This document shows, piece after piece, positions 31,265-44,519 of a stretch of DNA of 64,000 nt. Under the pieces are notes generated by a model. That model was not told where the DNA came from and searched no databases. It saw nothing but the letters and a program-made list of their open reading frames with translations. Numbering within the stretch: the first letter of the stretch is position 1; every line of letters begins with the position of its first letter. Origin of the DNA: Posidonia oceanica (lineage: Eukaryota; Streptophyta; Magnoliopsida; Alismatales; Posidoniaceae); the NCBI GenBank assembly GCA_037176725.1, contig JAZBRS010000039.1:20558001-20622000 (forward strand). Reading direction: 5' to 3'. The position numbers were made by a program, and so were the translations under genes.

Positions 31265-33090
31265 TTTAATTAATCATAAGTAGAACCCGTTCTCGTTGAA
31301 GTTGATGTGGTCGCATCATCTTCTGATTCTTCTTTTAAGTTTAGCCAATGAAGACGATCAACTGCATCGTACCAGTCCTTCAAACACATAGAGGCTTCTA
31401 CGGACTTTTCTGATAATTTATATCTTTTATCACTTAAAACTCTTCAACCTGTAGAAAATGCAGACTGCAACACTACAGTAGACACCGGAAACGTTAGTAA
31501 ATATTTAGCCATTTTAGAAACTATAGGAAACCTAATTGCAGGACTAGGTCACCACTTTAATATATCTAAGTTATTCATTTCAGGTTCACTAAAAGCAAAC
31601 TCACATTCTAAATAATTTTTTAATTCATTAGTAGTGGTTGATTTTACGTAATTTATTTTTTTCTTATTTAATTTACTCCAAAATGAACTACCACTACTAC
31701 TACTAGTTTGTGTTCCTAAAAAACTAGATGTATCAACACTATGACTACCTTCATCATAATTTCCAACATATTCTTCAGATAATTTATACAAAGTTTCCTT
31801 AATTTTACTATTAAATTCATCTATTCTTTCACTTTTATTCATATTACTAAAAATATCATCTATAAGAACCATACAATTAACTAATCTATGCCTAAGGTCC
31901 ATTACTAATGTTAATCATGCCCACATTAGAAGCTCATCTGAAAACTATTATATTTATCTTCCATTAATTGAATAATATTTACAAAAGGTGGGATATCTCT
32001 ATATTGTTGAAAAATGTTTGTAATATTAAATAAATTATTTAAAACTAGTGAACGAGTAGGATAATGTTTAGATACATTACAAAATAGTTCTAAAAAACTA
32101 TGAATTATGCTAGAATTATGCCAATCTTTATCATTTAAAAAATAATTAGATTTTGCATTATAATATGCTGTAATTATGTTATTATAAGGTAAACTTGAAC
32201 TTAACATATCATATGTTGAGTCCCATCTATGATGAACATCTAACTTAAATTTTTTAGGTTTTAAACCATTTTCTGCACATAGATGTCTAAATTCTTGATA
32301 TCTTTTAGCTGATTTTTGAATAAATTAAATAGCTGATCTTATATTTTTTCTATAAGTTCTAATGCAATCTATAAATTCTTGTACAATTAAATTTAAAATG
32401 TGACAACAACACCTATAATAAAATAAATCACCATTTAATACTGGTCTTATATTTCTTTTTAATATTTCTATTGCAACATTATTATTAGAAGTATTATTAA
32501 AAGATATTGTATTAATTTTATAATATATGTGAAATTCTTCAGCAATATCTTCTATCATATTTGCTATAGCTTTATTAGTATGTGTATGATCAAATACTTT
32601 AAAAACAATTAATCTTTTTTGTAAATTCCATTCTATATCTATCTAATGTGCAGTTAAACATAAGTATGAAAAATTATTAGGGCTAGTTCAAACATCACAA
32701 GTTAATGATACTTTACAAAATAAACTAAAAAAAATTCCCATTAAATCTTATTTATCTTTTTTAAATGTTTTATAAATTATATTTTTAGTAGTGTTTCTAG
32801 AATGACCATTAAATTGTGGGTTTAAATAATTTTGTACACAAGATTCAAATTTTTTTTTAGAAAAAGAAAATAGTTGTTCATCTTATACTGTAAATTTTGT
32901 TATTCCTTCTTTTGCTTATTCTGCATTATATTTCCAATTCACTAATCCACTAGAACCTACGTGCAATTTAGATTATCTTAAATCTGTATTATCATCTTCA
33001 TTATGTGTAGCTATATATTTTGTAAATACCTAGCCATATGACCTACACTCTCACCCTTAGGACAATTGTATCCTGTACTACAATAATTAC
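31265..33090 (-). pseudogene. hAT-superfamily transposase (broken)
   Basis: Cut-and-paste transposase. On the minus strand, from 33090: a BED-type remnant (CYCNYCSTGYNCPKG), then LIVFKVFDHTHTNKAIANMI, CCCHILNLIVQEFID, KLDVHHRWDSTYDML, SLVLNNLFNITNIF and the C-terminal dimerisation region FPVSTVVLQSAFSTG, VLSDKRYKLSEKSVEASMCL, KDWYDAVDRLHWL. Many stops, and a frameshift between 31926 and 31902. RWDSTYDML and the STV..SAFSTG...RVL block are hallmarks of plant hAT proteins (Ac/RICESLEEPER relatives). Not functional. Confidence 0.88.
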
Positions 33091-33226
33091 AATAACATCT
33101 ATTTTCATTCTGCAGGGTCTAAGGTTACATGTTTTCAAACCTATGAACTTTGTTTCCTAGGTTTCTTTGTGGTTGTGGAATGTGTTTGTATGTTTTAAGG
33201 CTGGTCTAATTCTTGGGTTGGGATAT

Positions 33227-34215
33227 TGTAACCATGCGACCGAACGGCTCGATTACCGAATCGTTGGCCATGGCTAAAAGAAGTATAAAAAAACGGGCGA
33301 AGGTTGAAGAAAAGAAAACAAAACTTGGAATCGCCACCTAGTGTATTTTGGAATCCAGGAAGATGAGGAAAACCGGAAAACATGTAAAATGATAAAAAAT
33401 GAAAAGGATATAACACAAGGTCATTGCGGGCCAGAGAATAGGGCAAGGACTCCTATTACGCATGGCGAAGGTGTTAGGCACCCCCATGCGCCCGAGAGAG
33501 TCGGTCTTTCTGGGCTATTCCGCTTGTTTGTGGCTAATGTAGGCAATGATGCCATTTACTGTTCGCCCGAGAACGATAATGCCATGCCATGTGAAAACAT
33601 GCTATATGCCTTTGAAAATATGTTAAATGCCTTTGAAATATGCCAAAAGTGAAAGTTATATGCCTCAAAACACTGTAGATGTGTAAATCATATTGGATGA
33701 TCAAAATCAAAGCAAACAGACCCAAAAATGATGTTGGAAAGCTTCAAAATAGGGTTAAGTCTACTGGAAGTGTTGGACATTGGGATTCCCAACGTCTTAT
33801 GCAAGACGCACAAGACCTAGCGTCTAACATAGAAAGCTCAGGGACAAAAATATGCCCTATCTGGGAAATAAATCACATGCTTAGATCATAGAAACCATGA
33901 AGATCAACTGGAACATGATGTAAATCATGATAGGCCTTCCAATACCAAATTCCAAAATTATTAAAAAACATTTCAAGCCTTTTGAAAAGCTATTTCAGCA
34001 AAAACATCTGTCTGGGACATAAGACGATATAGGTACTGCGTCTTACATAAGACACAAGACTTGCTGCGTCTTACACCCAGAGGAAACAGACTTCTGATTG
34101 TAGCCAAATGATCAAGAGAAAATATTATAATCCAGAAAACAACTTGAACAAGGTTAAACACATGCATGCAAAATATGACATATCTCAGTGAATCAAACAA
34201 ATCTCTTCTGATGGG
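33227..34215 (-). repeat. Remnant of a related Tat-type LTR (third subfamily)
   Basis: On the minus strand the end reads ...ATGGTTACA at 33227, preceded by TAGGTGGCGATTCCAAGTTT and by the conserved block GGTGCCTAACACCTTCGCC ... AATAGGAGTCC (33410-33520). Spacing and order match the LTR 3' ends of E1-E3. No PBS follows. The outer end is not recognisable and E2 starts at 34216. A GTCTTACxxAAGAC palindrome recurs at 34015-34080. Confidence 0.55.
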
Positions 34216-37200
34216 TGTAGACACCCTATTTTGACAGGCTGAATTGGATCTCTCTCTAGAGGCTTCAAAACCCATTTTCTAAACCAGAAACCCTAGAAAA
34301 ACCCTAGGTTAAACTCTTGGTTTGCACTCACTTAAACCCTAGGTTAGCTCATCCTAAACCCTAGGTCAAACGTTAGGTCTGCACACACTAAATCCTAGAA
34401 ACCCTAGGTCACATCCAAGCATGCACAAGCCCAAGCCCAAGCCTTCTCTCTTTTCCTCTTCTCTTTTCTTTTTCATCTCCTTTTTTCTTCTTCCCCTTTT
34501 TTCTTCCTTTTCTTCTTTTTTTTTCTCCACGGGCCCAATAGGCCCAGCCCACTCATCTCTCTCCTTTCCTCTCTCCCTTCCTTTCTTTCTTTCCTTCTTT
34601 TTTCTTCCTTTCCTTCCTTATTTTCTTTTCTTTTTTTTCTCAGCTCCTAGCATGGCCCAGCTCCTTCCTCCTCTTTTTTTCTTTCTTTTTTATTTTCTTT
34701 TCCCCTCGAGCCCGGCCCACTGCCCCTTCCTCCTTCTCCTTCTTCTTCTTTTTTTCTTCTTTTCCTTCTCCCGTGCACCTGCTGCCACCTCCTCCTTCCA
34801 GCTGCTTCCTCCTCCTTCTTATCGCATCTTCTCCCTTCTTTTTCTTAACCTCACCACCACTAACTCCCTCTCCCATCCGACACTTACTCCACCCACAATT
34901 CCCGCTCACCCACAACCAATCCGCAACCTTCAACCCTCTGCAATTCCTCTACACGAAAGCATCCCCTTGCCCTTATCTCTTCTGTGGCTTGGCATCCCAG
35001 CAAGAGAGATCCCTTCTCATTCCGGATCCCTTCAACAACCAAAGGCAAAGCACAGCAACCCCTTTTTGAATCCCATGCACGCACAGCAAACCCATTTCCC
35101 TCTACTACACAGCACCTCCCTTTTTTCTCCCCAGCTGCCATAGCATCCCCATGTGCCCTAGAGCCTTCCACCATCCTCTTGGAACCACCACAATCCCAAA
35201 GAGAGATCCACAGCAGCAGAGAGAGCTACATAGCCCCAATTCTGTCAAAATTTCCACAGTCCACCCAAAAATCCTTTTTTCTTCTCTAGGCAGCGCAACC
35301 AGCATTTGAGCGCATCTGGAGCATCTTCAGATCGCCTGCAACCCGTCCAGATCCCGCCGCAGCTCGCCCGGACCCCCGCGTGCCCCTACGAGCCACCGTC
35401 GGACAGCAGCACCCACTGCATGTTGCCAGCTCACTTCAACCTCCCACGCAGGTAACTAAGCTTGTATTTAAATTCCTAGCATGCATGCGCTGCTTCCCAG
35501 CATTTTACTTTGCTTTTTCGCGCTTTTTGAGCTCCGCCGTGAGCTCCTTCTTCCCTGCCGACGGCCAGCCTCCGCCGACGCCTGTTCGGCGTTCCTGGCC
35601 GTTGCAACCCCTCTGCTGCTTGGCGGCAACTCCACCTTGGCTCCAGCAGCTCCCTCTGTTGCCTCCCAGCAGCAGTAGCAGCCCCAGCAACCTCGGACCT
35701 TGCCGAACTTCTCTGTAATTTTTGCAAAGGTCAACTGGCAGCTCCCTGGCCCTACTCACGCCGCTCGTGCCACCGGGACCTCCGCAGCACTGGCCCGCAG
35801 CCTCCGCACCTCACCACAGCAGCCACAGGCGCCGGAACTGCCGCACAGCAATCTTCTTCTCCGACGACATTCTGTAGCGCCGCCGCGCTCCCGGCCAGCT
35901 CCGCTCCTCCAGATTGCTCCTCGAGCACCACCGAACCTCCAGCAGCTTAGCCCCATGCCACCCTTACATCACCGCAGCCTCCAGCACCCGCTCCGCCTCC
36001 AGCAGCCTCTGCAGCTAGCTACTGACGTCGGCAGACCGACTTCGGCACCGCCACGCGCCACTGAGACGACCGCCACACTCCTGCACACCGCCTCCAGCTC
36101 CCTAGGCCATCAACTTGGCCAGCCGCCCACCGGATCGCCGCCGCAGCTCTGCCTTCTCCAGCGCAGTGCTGCAGTGGCCTATGTTTCACTGTAGCACTAT
36201 AGCGACTTAAGTTAAATAATTTTAAATTTATTTGCATGCATTGCATTAAGGCCCCTATGTTTATTTATGCTTGCATTTAGGTCCTGCATCAATTAAAAGC
36301 ATTTAATTCAGCATTTTAACTTTATTGCATTGCATTTAAATTCTATGCTTTAGTTTATTTTCATCTAGGTCCTCAGTTAATCACAGCATGCATTTAATTT
36401 TAGATTTTACATTACTTCATTGCATTTGCATCCCTAGCTTTTAATTTATTTGCATCTAGGTCCTTAGTAAATCACAGCATGCATTTAATTTTAGAGTTTA
36501 CATTGCTGCATTGCATTTGCATCCTTAGCTTTAAGTTTATTTGCATCCTTAGCTTTAAGTTTATTTGCACATCAGTTAATCATTCATTTAATTTGCCTTT
36601 TTAACTTTATTGCATTACTGTAAAACCTAGCATGTTCTGAAAATTGCATTTAAGTCCAGTAACATGTTTACATGTGATTTAAATGTGATCTTTTAAGCCT
36701 TATTGCATTGTAAATAAGTCCTGAGGGTTTTGATTATTACATTTTAGTCCAGTTTGATTCAAACTGTGATTTAAATATAATCTTTCAACCTTATTACATT
36801 GCAATAAAGCCTAGCAAGTTTTAAAAATTGCATTATGGTCCTGTCTACATCTAGGAGTCCTTTAATTGCATTCTTTTTTAACTGCATTGCATTGCATGTT
36901 AATTCTGCACTTTATTTAATTACAATAAGGACTTGCCTGCATCTAGAAGCCTTTAATTTGCATTTCTAAAACTAATCTGGCATTGCATTTTAATCCTGCA
37001 TTAAACTTTAATTGCATATAGGTCTTGCCTGCATCTAGAAGTCTCTAAATGTAATTTTTTTACTTCATTGGCATTGCATTTGCATCCAGCATTTGCATAT
37101 AACCCATGCATGCATTAATCTTTTCTTTTAATATCATTTAGCTACCATGTTGCACTGCAATCATATACAACAGTCATCTTAATTGCATAATCTTAATTGT

Positions 37201-38656
37201 TGCATGCTTTAATTATTATCATTGCATTGCACATCATCTGGCATGTTTTCCTGCATTGCATATAGGCCCACATGTTGCATGCATTCACATTTTTAGCCCT
37301 ACATTGCATTTAAACCCTATAATTTTCTTTTATTGCATATAGGTCCCTACCTTTTTCTACATTAGGCATTCTTACATTTAATGTTGCATTTAGCTTCTGC
37401 ATGCATGCTATATTGCATTGCTAGTTTCTTTTTGCATCTTAATTGTTGCATTGCATACTTTTGCCACATCATTGCATGTAGGTCCTTGTAGTTTCTTAAA
37501 ATTGCACTTAGATCCCTGCATTTGCATTCTTGCATGCATAGCATCCCCATAGCATTGCATATAGTTCCCAAGCATCCATTTAGGCATTGTTAGCCTCCTA
37601 ACATGTAAGACACCTTGCATTGCACACACATTGGGCTAATTTGCACTTAAACCCCTGCCTAGTCCACTTTGCTGGCCCTTGAGCCATCTGACTTGAAACC
37701 TGGATAACTTTTGATCAGACCGTTGGATCTTCACGATCTAGCTATCCTGGTCTTCCTGGTTGAATGATCTTTCATTCTAACCAAAGTTATTTCAGATCAG
37801 GCCTCAGATCCTCAAGATAAGCCCATCTGAATCACTACATAGCACTCATTGCCTTATCATTTGCATTGCATGCATCGTTTTCGCAATCTGCTTTCTCATG
37901 CATGTAGATTAGGCTTTTTCGCTCTACTTTTGTTTTCTTTTGCATGTCACTTGCATTGCATCGTTTTCCGCACCTACTTTTGTTTTCCTTTGCATATCGC
38001 TTGCATTGCACTGTTTTCCGCACCTGCTTTCGCTTTCCTTTGCGTGTCGCTTGCATTGCATGTTTTCCTCGCTGTTTTGTTTTATCGCCTGCATTTGCAT
38101 TAGGGAGATGATGCTTACTGCCTAGGAGTTCTCACGAACCAGGGCTTGCCTGTTTGGAACTCTAGCAGCGTTGCTGAGCACATAGATTACACGTTTAATT
38201 TCCCATGCATAGCATTCAGGCATTTAGGCATTTAAGCACTAGGCATGCATCTTTTGGCATATGCGAGCAAGTTAAGCTTAGAAAGACCTATACTCGGACG
38301 TATCAGGGGTACCTAACACCTTCCCCGTGTGTAACAGGAGTCCTTGCCCTGTCTCTTGGCGCACAATGACTTATTGCCCTTATCCTAGGCACGAGTCACA
38401 TTTGCATTGCATTTGCATTCTTTTTTCTTTCTTTTTGGCATGATTTATCATGCTTCCACTGGTTTTCCTTGTCTCCTAATTTAATAGACATGGTGACGAC
38501 TCTGATTTGTCTTATCTTTTCTTTTTCCTTTTCTGCCAGTGATTCCGAGTCGAGTTTCCTTCCTCGGATTCAGCTGCATATAGTGAACCTAGTTCTGATC
38601 GGTGCACGCGAGCTTTGGCATCGTGCATGGACGATTTGAATTTTAGGATTACTACA
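34216..38656 (+). repeat. E2 5' LTR (4441 bp)
   Basis: TGTAGACACCC to ATTACTACA. In order: CCCTAAACC-like start, pyrimidine-rich block (34440-34860), GC-rich stretch (34980-36190) with CAG/GTAACT donor-like site (GT 35452-35453), a long region of spaced GCATTTAGGTCC/TTGCATTG words (36230-37620), short CGTTTTCCGCACCT repeats (37920-38090), the conserved block (38268-38400) and the end. Reading frames in the C/T-rich and GC-rich parts are compositional. Confidence 0.88.
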
Positions 38657-38657
38657 G

Positions 38658-38675
38658 TGGCGACTTTGCTGGGGA
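38658..38675 (+). promoter_or_regulatory. E2 primer-binding site (two to three bases mutated)
   Basis: TGGCGACTTTGCTGGGGA, one base after the LTR end. Relative to E1 and E3 (TGGCGACTCCGCTGGGGA) the central CC is TT, consistent with C-to-T decay. Confidence 0.8.
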
Positions 38676-39798
38676 AACCCAGACACCAGCTTTTGCTTTT
38701 GGCTTTCTCGTCGCTTGCATTTTGCATTTCTTTGCTTGCCTTGTGCCTTTGCATGCCTTGCTTGTTTGCTTGCTTGCCTGTTTATTTACTTGCTTTATCC
38801 TACATGATGCCATGATTGCTTGCATTGCTTTATTTTCTCGCATTGCATACCTAAATACATGCTTGGTGCACTATGCATGCCTTTTGAGTGGTAATTGCTT
38901 TGTTTCACACACTTGGTATGCCACTGCACACGCACATGCCATGCATACCTGCATTTTGATATGATAAGTGTTTTCCCTTCACTATCATGTCCACATACAC
39001 TTGCACATGCCATGCCCATGCTTTTTGCCTTGCTGTGTGACTGCTTGCATGCCATGACTTCTTGTTTCTCTCCCCTTCATGCTTTTGCCATGTTAGGATA
39101 TTAGAAACATGCTTGCTCCCCTCTAGCTTAATTTAAAAGCAACAATAAAGCCAAGCAATAACATCTAAGCAAAACTAGAGCCAAAACTTGTAATTTTCCC
39201 TTTGGTTAAATAAAACGCAAGTAAAACACTCTAATGCATTCGCATGAATCAGCATTCTAGAAAGCATGCATCCTCTCTTCTGAGTCTATTCATAGTCTGA
39301 GAAGGATAGTTCCGGTCACTTACTTCATCGCTTTGGCTTGGCGCAAGTTGGTCGGTCTATCCCCCCTTGTCAGGGGTCACATTGGTGTGAGTAGAGGGTA
39401 CCGCCCATGCTTTGGCAGGGCCGAGGCTCCTAAAGCACCACCCCATCACTGCTTGTGCTTCAGCCAGGATTTAGACGTGGGACCTACTTTCTTCTGACCT
39501 AGAGTCTATCTAAACCCATTACCCATGAGTGCGTCCTAGTGGGCTTCCTACTCAGGACATGCATAGTGAGAGAGTGCTTATTAGGGCATTCATCCGCATC
39601 ATGCCACCCCTAAAAACTCTTTTTGCATCCGACCTCTAACGCATTTATTGTTTTTGCAAGTAGGTGCGGAATCCGCTACCCGGACCTTGAGCGTCCCTCT
39701 CTGTCTCTAAGCTATTCGTCATTCCCGACAGTAGCTCCCCTTAGGTCTCGCGTCTTTACTTTCGTTGCAGCCTTACTCTCACTTGCTCTCGGTCAGCA
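38676..39798 (+). other. E2 leader
   Basis: Non-coding leader aligned with those of E1 and E3. It contains the block 39290-39600 (CTTTGGCAGGGCCGAGG, TTTAGACGTGGGACCTAC) and a T-rich tract ending TTTTTGCAAGTAG at 39663, in the position of the acceptor-like sites in E1 and E3. Confidence 0.6.
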
Positions 39799-41982
39799 AT
39801 GGCCCAGTTTCCCAATGAGTCCCACTTTTCTCTTGCCTTGGAGGGGATTTCCACTTCGGTCCCTCCGACTCTCGCCTCGACTCCCTCTGTGCCCCTCTTG
39901 ACACCAGGGTTTCACCCTCTGGTGCTTTGGGCACCCCAGCTTGCTGCGGGGCATTGGCAGACCTACGCCCCTCCGGATCCGGTCATCAAGTCCATCTTGA
40001 TGACCCCTACTCGCGCTTCGGAGACACCTCTGGCCCCTCTATCCTAGGGCTATGTTGTTATCGACATTCCTCCTACTGCGGCGACCTTTGCCATAGGTTC
40101 CCAACCTCTTGAATCTGGTCCCCCACCGGTCCGGCAACTCAATATACCCACTGACGGGTCCCTTGAGGCGCAGTATCGGCACCTAATGGAGACTACCCAG
40201 AGACAGCAGGGCATGGCTCTATCTCTTCGCCCCTCTTGCATTCCTACTGCCCCTGAGGTTCCTTGCAGCCTGCTCCTACACACACTGCACTCCCGCCTAG
40301 ACTATCGCCCAGCTACTCACCGCTCCGGCGATGGGGGCATAGTTTCCGCCTCCTGCATCTGCACAACACTATGCACTGCAAGCACCTCCGCCACCTGGTG
40401 ACCAATCCTTCGGGCTGGTTGGAGCACAGTACCCCACAGGCCCGCTGCCCAGCACTGCGCCTGTGCAGCAACTGTTGCTCCAGCACTCTGCACCTTACAC
40501 TGCACAGCATATTATCTATCCACCCCCTTGCATCAAGTTCAGACCCCAGCATACATTCCTTTCTACACTGCACCCACGTACAGATACGTCGGCCATCACA
40601 TCGTGCCATCAGGCGACGCGATGGTGGATCTGAAGGAGCACCTCGATGCGACCCAGACAGCGTATGTGGTCCCTGCCTTTACTGCACCATCTCCTTTGGC
40701 AGCAAACCTAGACCCCATCGACAATAGGTTGGACGTTCTGGAGAAGGCACTACGTCTAGTGCGGGGCATGGACCATCAGTCATACCAATTCCAGGACCTC
40801 TGCTACTTTCCAGAGGCAGTGCTCCCTTCAAAATTTCACATCCCGGAATTTGAAAAATACAATGGTAGAGGCTGCCCCATCTCGCATCTGAAGGCATACT
40901 GTGGGGACCTTGCTCAGCTTCAGGCTGATGAAAGGCTCCTTATCTGCCTGTTTCAAAAGAGTTTGACCGACCTCGTGCTCAAGTGGTTCACTTCCCTTGA
41001 CATGGCTACGGTTCGGACTTGAACTGATCTTTCTCAGGCTTTCCTCGAGTAGTATTCTTTCAACCTTGACTTCATCCCCAAGTAGGAGGATCTCTTCGCC
41101 ATCCGGTAGAGGCCCCAAGAGCCATTCGGGGAGTATGTCGGTCGCTGGCACTCCACAGCCGCCCAGGTCAAAGATAGACCCTTCGGGGACGATGCTATCG
41201 AGATGATCGTCAAAGGGGCACTGCTAGCGACTAGGACTCTGCTTTGCATTCAGCACATCACTAGTTTTGCATCGCTAGTTAGGGTTGGCGCCTGCGTGGA
41301 GAGCTCACTATGAAGTGGGCATTTCCCTGCACTTTCTGCATCGGCTAGGCAGGCCAACACCTCCAGCAATCGCCGCAGCAGCAACAACAACAACTCTGCT
41401 CCCGACTGCTCCGAGTAGCACGCCGTCGCATACGTTGAACCTCCTGAGGAGCCTGCCTTTGCAGCGAGTCAACCAGCCCCTCTTCCGCTAGATCTTGTAC
41501 CTAGCTATGCACCCACTGCACACACTGCCACCGTTGAGCCAGTGCATCATGTCGCACCAGCTCAGCAAGGACAACAACCTAAGCAGAGACAAGGCTGCCG
41601 CACTAAAAGCGACTTCACCCCACTTGGTGAACCGCTAAGCGCCGTCTTTCCTCAAGTTGTGTCACTTCTGAGGCTCCCGGAAACTCGTCTGCTACCAAAC
41701 CCTCTTCTATGGTGGTACGATGCAAGCAAGCACTGCGATTACCATCGAGCCGCTGGGCATTCGATGGATAATTGCCACACTCTTCGGGATGTCATTCAGA
41801 ACCTGATTGACAACGGAGCTCTCGTTGTCAGTCCACAGGAGGCTACTCATACACATGCATCTGCACTCGCACACCCTAGTGTAGCCGGCCCTTCCTCTTC
41901 CGAGCCTGCAGGCTTCGAAGACGCCGGAACCTCGGGGTCTTCTCTCTCACTCTTGTCTTCTTTGAGCCCAGCTCCGCCCTAG
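39799..41982 (+). pseudogene. E2 gag
   Basis: ATG at 39799 in the shared GGTCAGCAATGGCCCA context. Pro/Ser-rich N-terminus with TAG at 40045-40047 (E3 has CAG) and small indels between about 40260 and 40530. The gag core is clear: NRLDVLEKALRLVRGMDHQS, CYFPEAVLPSKFHIPEFEKY, LKAYCGDLAQLQADERLL, VLKWFTSLDMATV. ACT-TGA replaces ACT-TGG after it, with further TAGs at about 41050-41110. The zinc knuckle reads HCDYHRAAGHSMDNC (C-x2-H-x4-H-x4-C). Homology to E3 ends soon after GTSGSS near 41940. Dead, with no protease or pol behind it. Confidence 0.85.
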
Positions 41983-42420
41983 TGGATCCCTCCGATCCCA
42001 TCGGCGCAATCTCCTTTTCCTTTTCCTAACTCATCTGAGGGACGATCAGAAGTACAGCAGCAGTGTCAACAGCAAGCCCGGACACAGCGCCATCCAAGTC
42101 AACTTCTCTTCTAGCTCCAGCAGCTCCAATGCTCCCCGCACTACCATCAGCAGATCCAGCAGCCCCAGTGCTCCCCACACTGCCAACAGCAGATCCCGCC
42201 GACAACATCAGCAGCGTAAGAACGGACCTAGCACCTCCCTCCCGAGGTTGCTGACAAGTAAGTCCCTCTTACCACTCTTTTGTTTCCTGCACTGTCTTTT
42301 CTTTTCGTTTTGTTTTGTTTTTTTGCGTTTTCTTGCCTTGTCAGAAAATCATAAAAAGCATAAAAACAGCAAAAACCTAAAAACATGCATTTTTTTTCTT
42401 TCTCCTGCATGCATTCTACA
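41983..42420 (+). other. E2 gag/3' UTR junction region
   Basis: CAG/CAGCTCC-rich low-complexity sequence (42030-42210), then a T-rich stretch. This is where protease and pol should begin in an intact relative; instead the sequence passes into the 3' UTR. No clear junction microhomology was found by eye. Confidence 0.5.
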
Positions 42421-42567
42421 CCGGGCTGGCACCCCTAACTACTCGGCGATAAGTCCGTCAACTTATCATTCGGGCTGATACCCCTAACTATTCGGCGATA
42501 GGTCCGTTAACCTATCATCATCGGGCTGATACCCCTAATTATTCGGCAATAGGTCCGTCAACTTATC
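42421..42567 (+). repeat. E2 3' UTR hairpin array, part 1 (three units)
   Basis: Three units of about 50 bases: GGGCTGATACCCCTAACTAT, TCGGC, then a 20-nt hairpin at 42448-42467 (GATAAGT-CCGTCA-ACTTATC), 42497-42516 (GATAGGT-CCGTTA-ACCTATC) and 42548-42567 (AATAGGT-CCGTCA-ACTTATC). Confidence 0.85.
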
Positions 42568-44030
42568 ACTTGCACATATCAATCACTTTGCATGCATATC
42601 AACCATCTTGCACATATCTGTCATCATGCATTGTCATTTACTGCATTTACATATCATTTCTTGCATCCTGTAAAGCACAAAAGCAAAAAAAAAAATCAAG
42701 AAAATAAAAAACAGCAAAATATTTTCTTCGCCTTTCTGCTGGTTTTCCCCTTTTTATGTTTTCCTAAAACAAAAACCATAAAAATACAAAACCAATGCAA
42801 AAACCCAAAAACATGTTTGTCCCTTCCCTTTCTAAAAAATACAAAACCCATAAACATTTGTATAATCAGAAACCAGCTTTGGACAAACGAGCAGCAGCGC
42901 CTAGAGGATGTCAAGCAGTGACAATCTCAGGCAAGACTCACTCGAGCAGCGCCATCTCTTGCATGTGGCTACAGAGTGAGACTGAGAGCAAAACAGAGCA
43001 ACTCGCGGAGCTTAAAAGCTCCCAAAGCGAGATCCACCTTATCAAGAGAGTCCACCGAACATGGAGAGGACCAAAGCAGAGCAAAGCATAGCCAGAGACT
43101 GTCTACACATTGCAGAGGCTGAAGGTGTACACCGATCAATCGAACTCTCAACGCCTCACCCGGGACCGCTACCCCAAGAGGGCGAAGTCATGCATATCCA
43201 AAAGAATATAGATCATGTGAGCAAAAAAAATGATAACATGATATGCATGTTGAGCACAAAAGAAAAATGCAAAAAGAGGTTGAAGAAAGAAGGCGCTCAT
43301 GAGAGGAGTGACTCGGACGAGTATCGAAGCCCCCTCAGCTATCAACTTCAAAGCACTGCATTGCCAACTACACGGGATGCATTACCAAGAGGACCTAGCC
43401 CCACCCTCTGAGCGAAGCAGCACGCTCCAATCCCCTATGCAGACAACTCTACCCCCTTTGCAGGCTAGATGCAACTCCAGTCACTCATGAGGGGAGAAGA
43501 AAGATCTATTCCGTGAGCGTCAAAAGTGGTAGCTGGTCCCCGAGGAATTGAGACGGAGGCTAAGAAGCTGCATCCAACGCTTCTACTACCCTGCAGTCAA
43601 AGGCTATACTCTGCAAAGCCAAGGCCTCATCCCGAACCAAGAGTGAAAAAGAGAGCCACTGACCACAACTCGGCATGGCGTCGCTCAAGGATCGAGTCTC
43701 CTGAGTCAGAAAATGCAGAAGCACCCTCATGGCACAACTGCTTTGAGTCCAAAGCCACCAAAACATGCATGCAGTAACATATTTTTATCTTCCCTTCTCC
43801 CTGTTTTCGAAACCGGAGCCAAGGACAAGCACTTTTGCCTGTCTCGCTCAGAGGCTCTGCGCTTTTCAAATTTTACCGCCCACCGCATTGGGTAAGTCCG
43901 TGATGACCAGTATGTCCATTGTTTGTCTCTCCGTGACGTTGCATTGCGTGCCCACGCTGAGACCATTGCATGCCTACCACGATGGGTTCGCTGTTTTATC
44001 TTTGCATCACCTAGAATTCATTTCTGCATC
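42568..44030 (+). other. E2 3' region between hairpin arrays
   Basis: No recognisable gene. 42660-42850 is A-rich. 42880-43760 is less biased and could be decayed coding or leader-like sequence; I could not match it to E1 or E3. The E1 extra ORF (plant mobile domain) is not seen here. Confidence 0.4.
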
Positions 44031-44513
44031 GGGCTGGCAGCCCTAACTGCTCGGCGATGGATCCGTCAACCTATCATGCTATCATTCCTTGCATTCGGGC
44101 TGGCAGCCCTAACTGCTCGGTGATGGGTTCGTCAACCTATCATGCTATCATTTCTGCATCCGGGCTGGCAGCCCTAACTGCTCGGTGATGGGTCCGTTAA
44201 CCTATCATTCTGCATTCCTCTGCATCAAGCTGGTAGCCCTAACTGCTCGGTTGACGCCTGTTAAAATGTCATCCCGCATCCGCATTGCATTTAGGCTGGC
44301 AGCCCTAACTGCTCGGCGATAAGTCCGTCAACTTATCAACCATTCATTCATCCATCCATCCATCCTTGCATTTCGATGCCAGGGCCGCTTCAGCTGTCCC
44401 CTGATATCATCCCTGATACCAAGGGCATCTTTTTTGCTGCCCTATGGTATCACCCCTTACATCTCAACGGGCTGATATCCCTAACTATTCGGCAATAGGT
44501 CCGTCAACTTATC
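44031..44513 (+). repeat. E2 3' UTR hairpin array, part 2
   Basis: Units start with GGGCTGGCAGCCCTAACTGC (itself GGGCT-GGC-AGCCC) and carry the second hairpin at 44056-44075, 44122-44141, 44187-44206, 44318-44337 and 44494-44513. Stems vary between GATAAGT/ACTTATC, GATGGGT/ACCTATC and AATAGGT/ACTTATC. The array is interrupted by the 55-nt module at 44375-44429. Confidence 0.85.
44375..44429 (+). other. Self-complementary 3' UTR module, E2 copy 1
   Basis: GATGCC (44375-44380) and GGCATC (44424-44429) bracket CCCCTGATATC ... GATACCAAGGG. Same layout as the E1 module (2840-2893), with mismatches in the inner stem. Confidence 0.6.
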
Positions 44514-44514
44514 A

Positions 44515-44519
44515 CCTTG
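44515..44519. repeat. Target-site duplication, left copy (CCTTG)
   Basis: CCTTG immediately left of the solo LTR; an identical CCTTG follows it at 49063-49067. Five-base duplication is the rule for Ty3/gypsy integration. Confidence 0.92.

Noticed and set aside
34421..36246. Several frames of 80-240 codons in the E2 LTR
   Set aside because: Pyrimidine-rich or GC-rich composition gives Ser/Phe/Leu- or Pro/Ala-rich frames on both strands. They show no domain and no matching open frame in sister LTRs.
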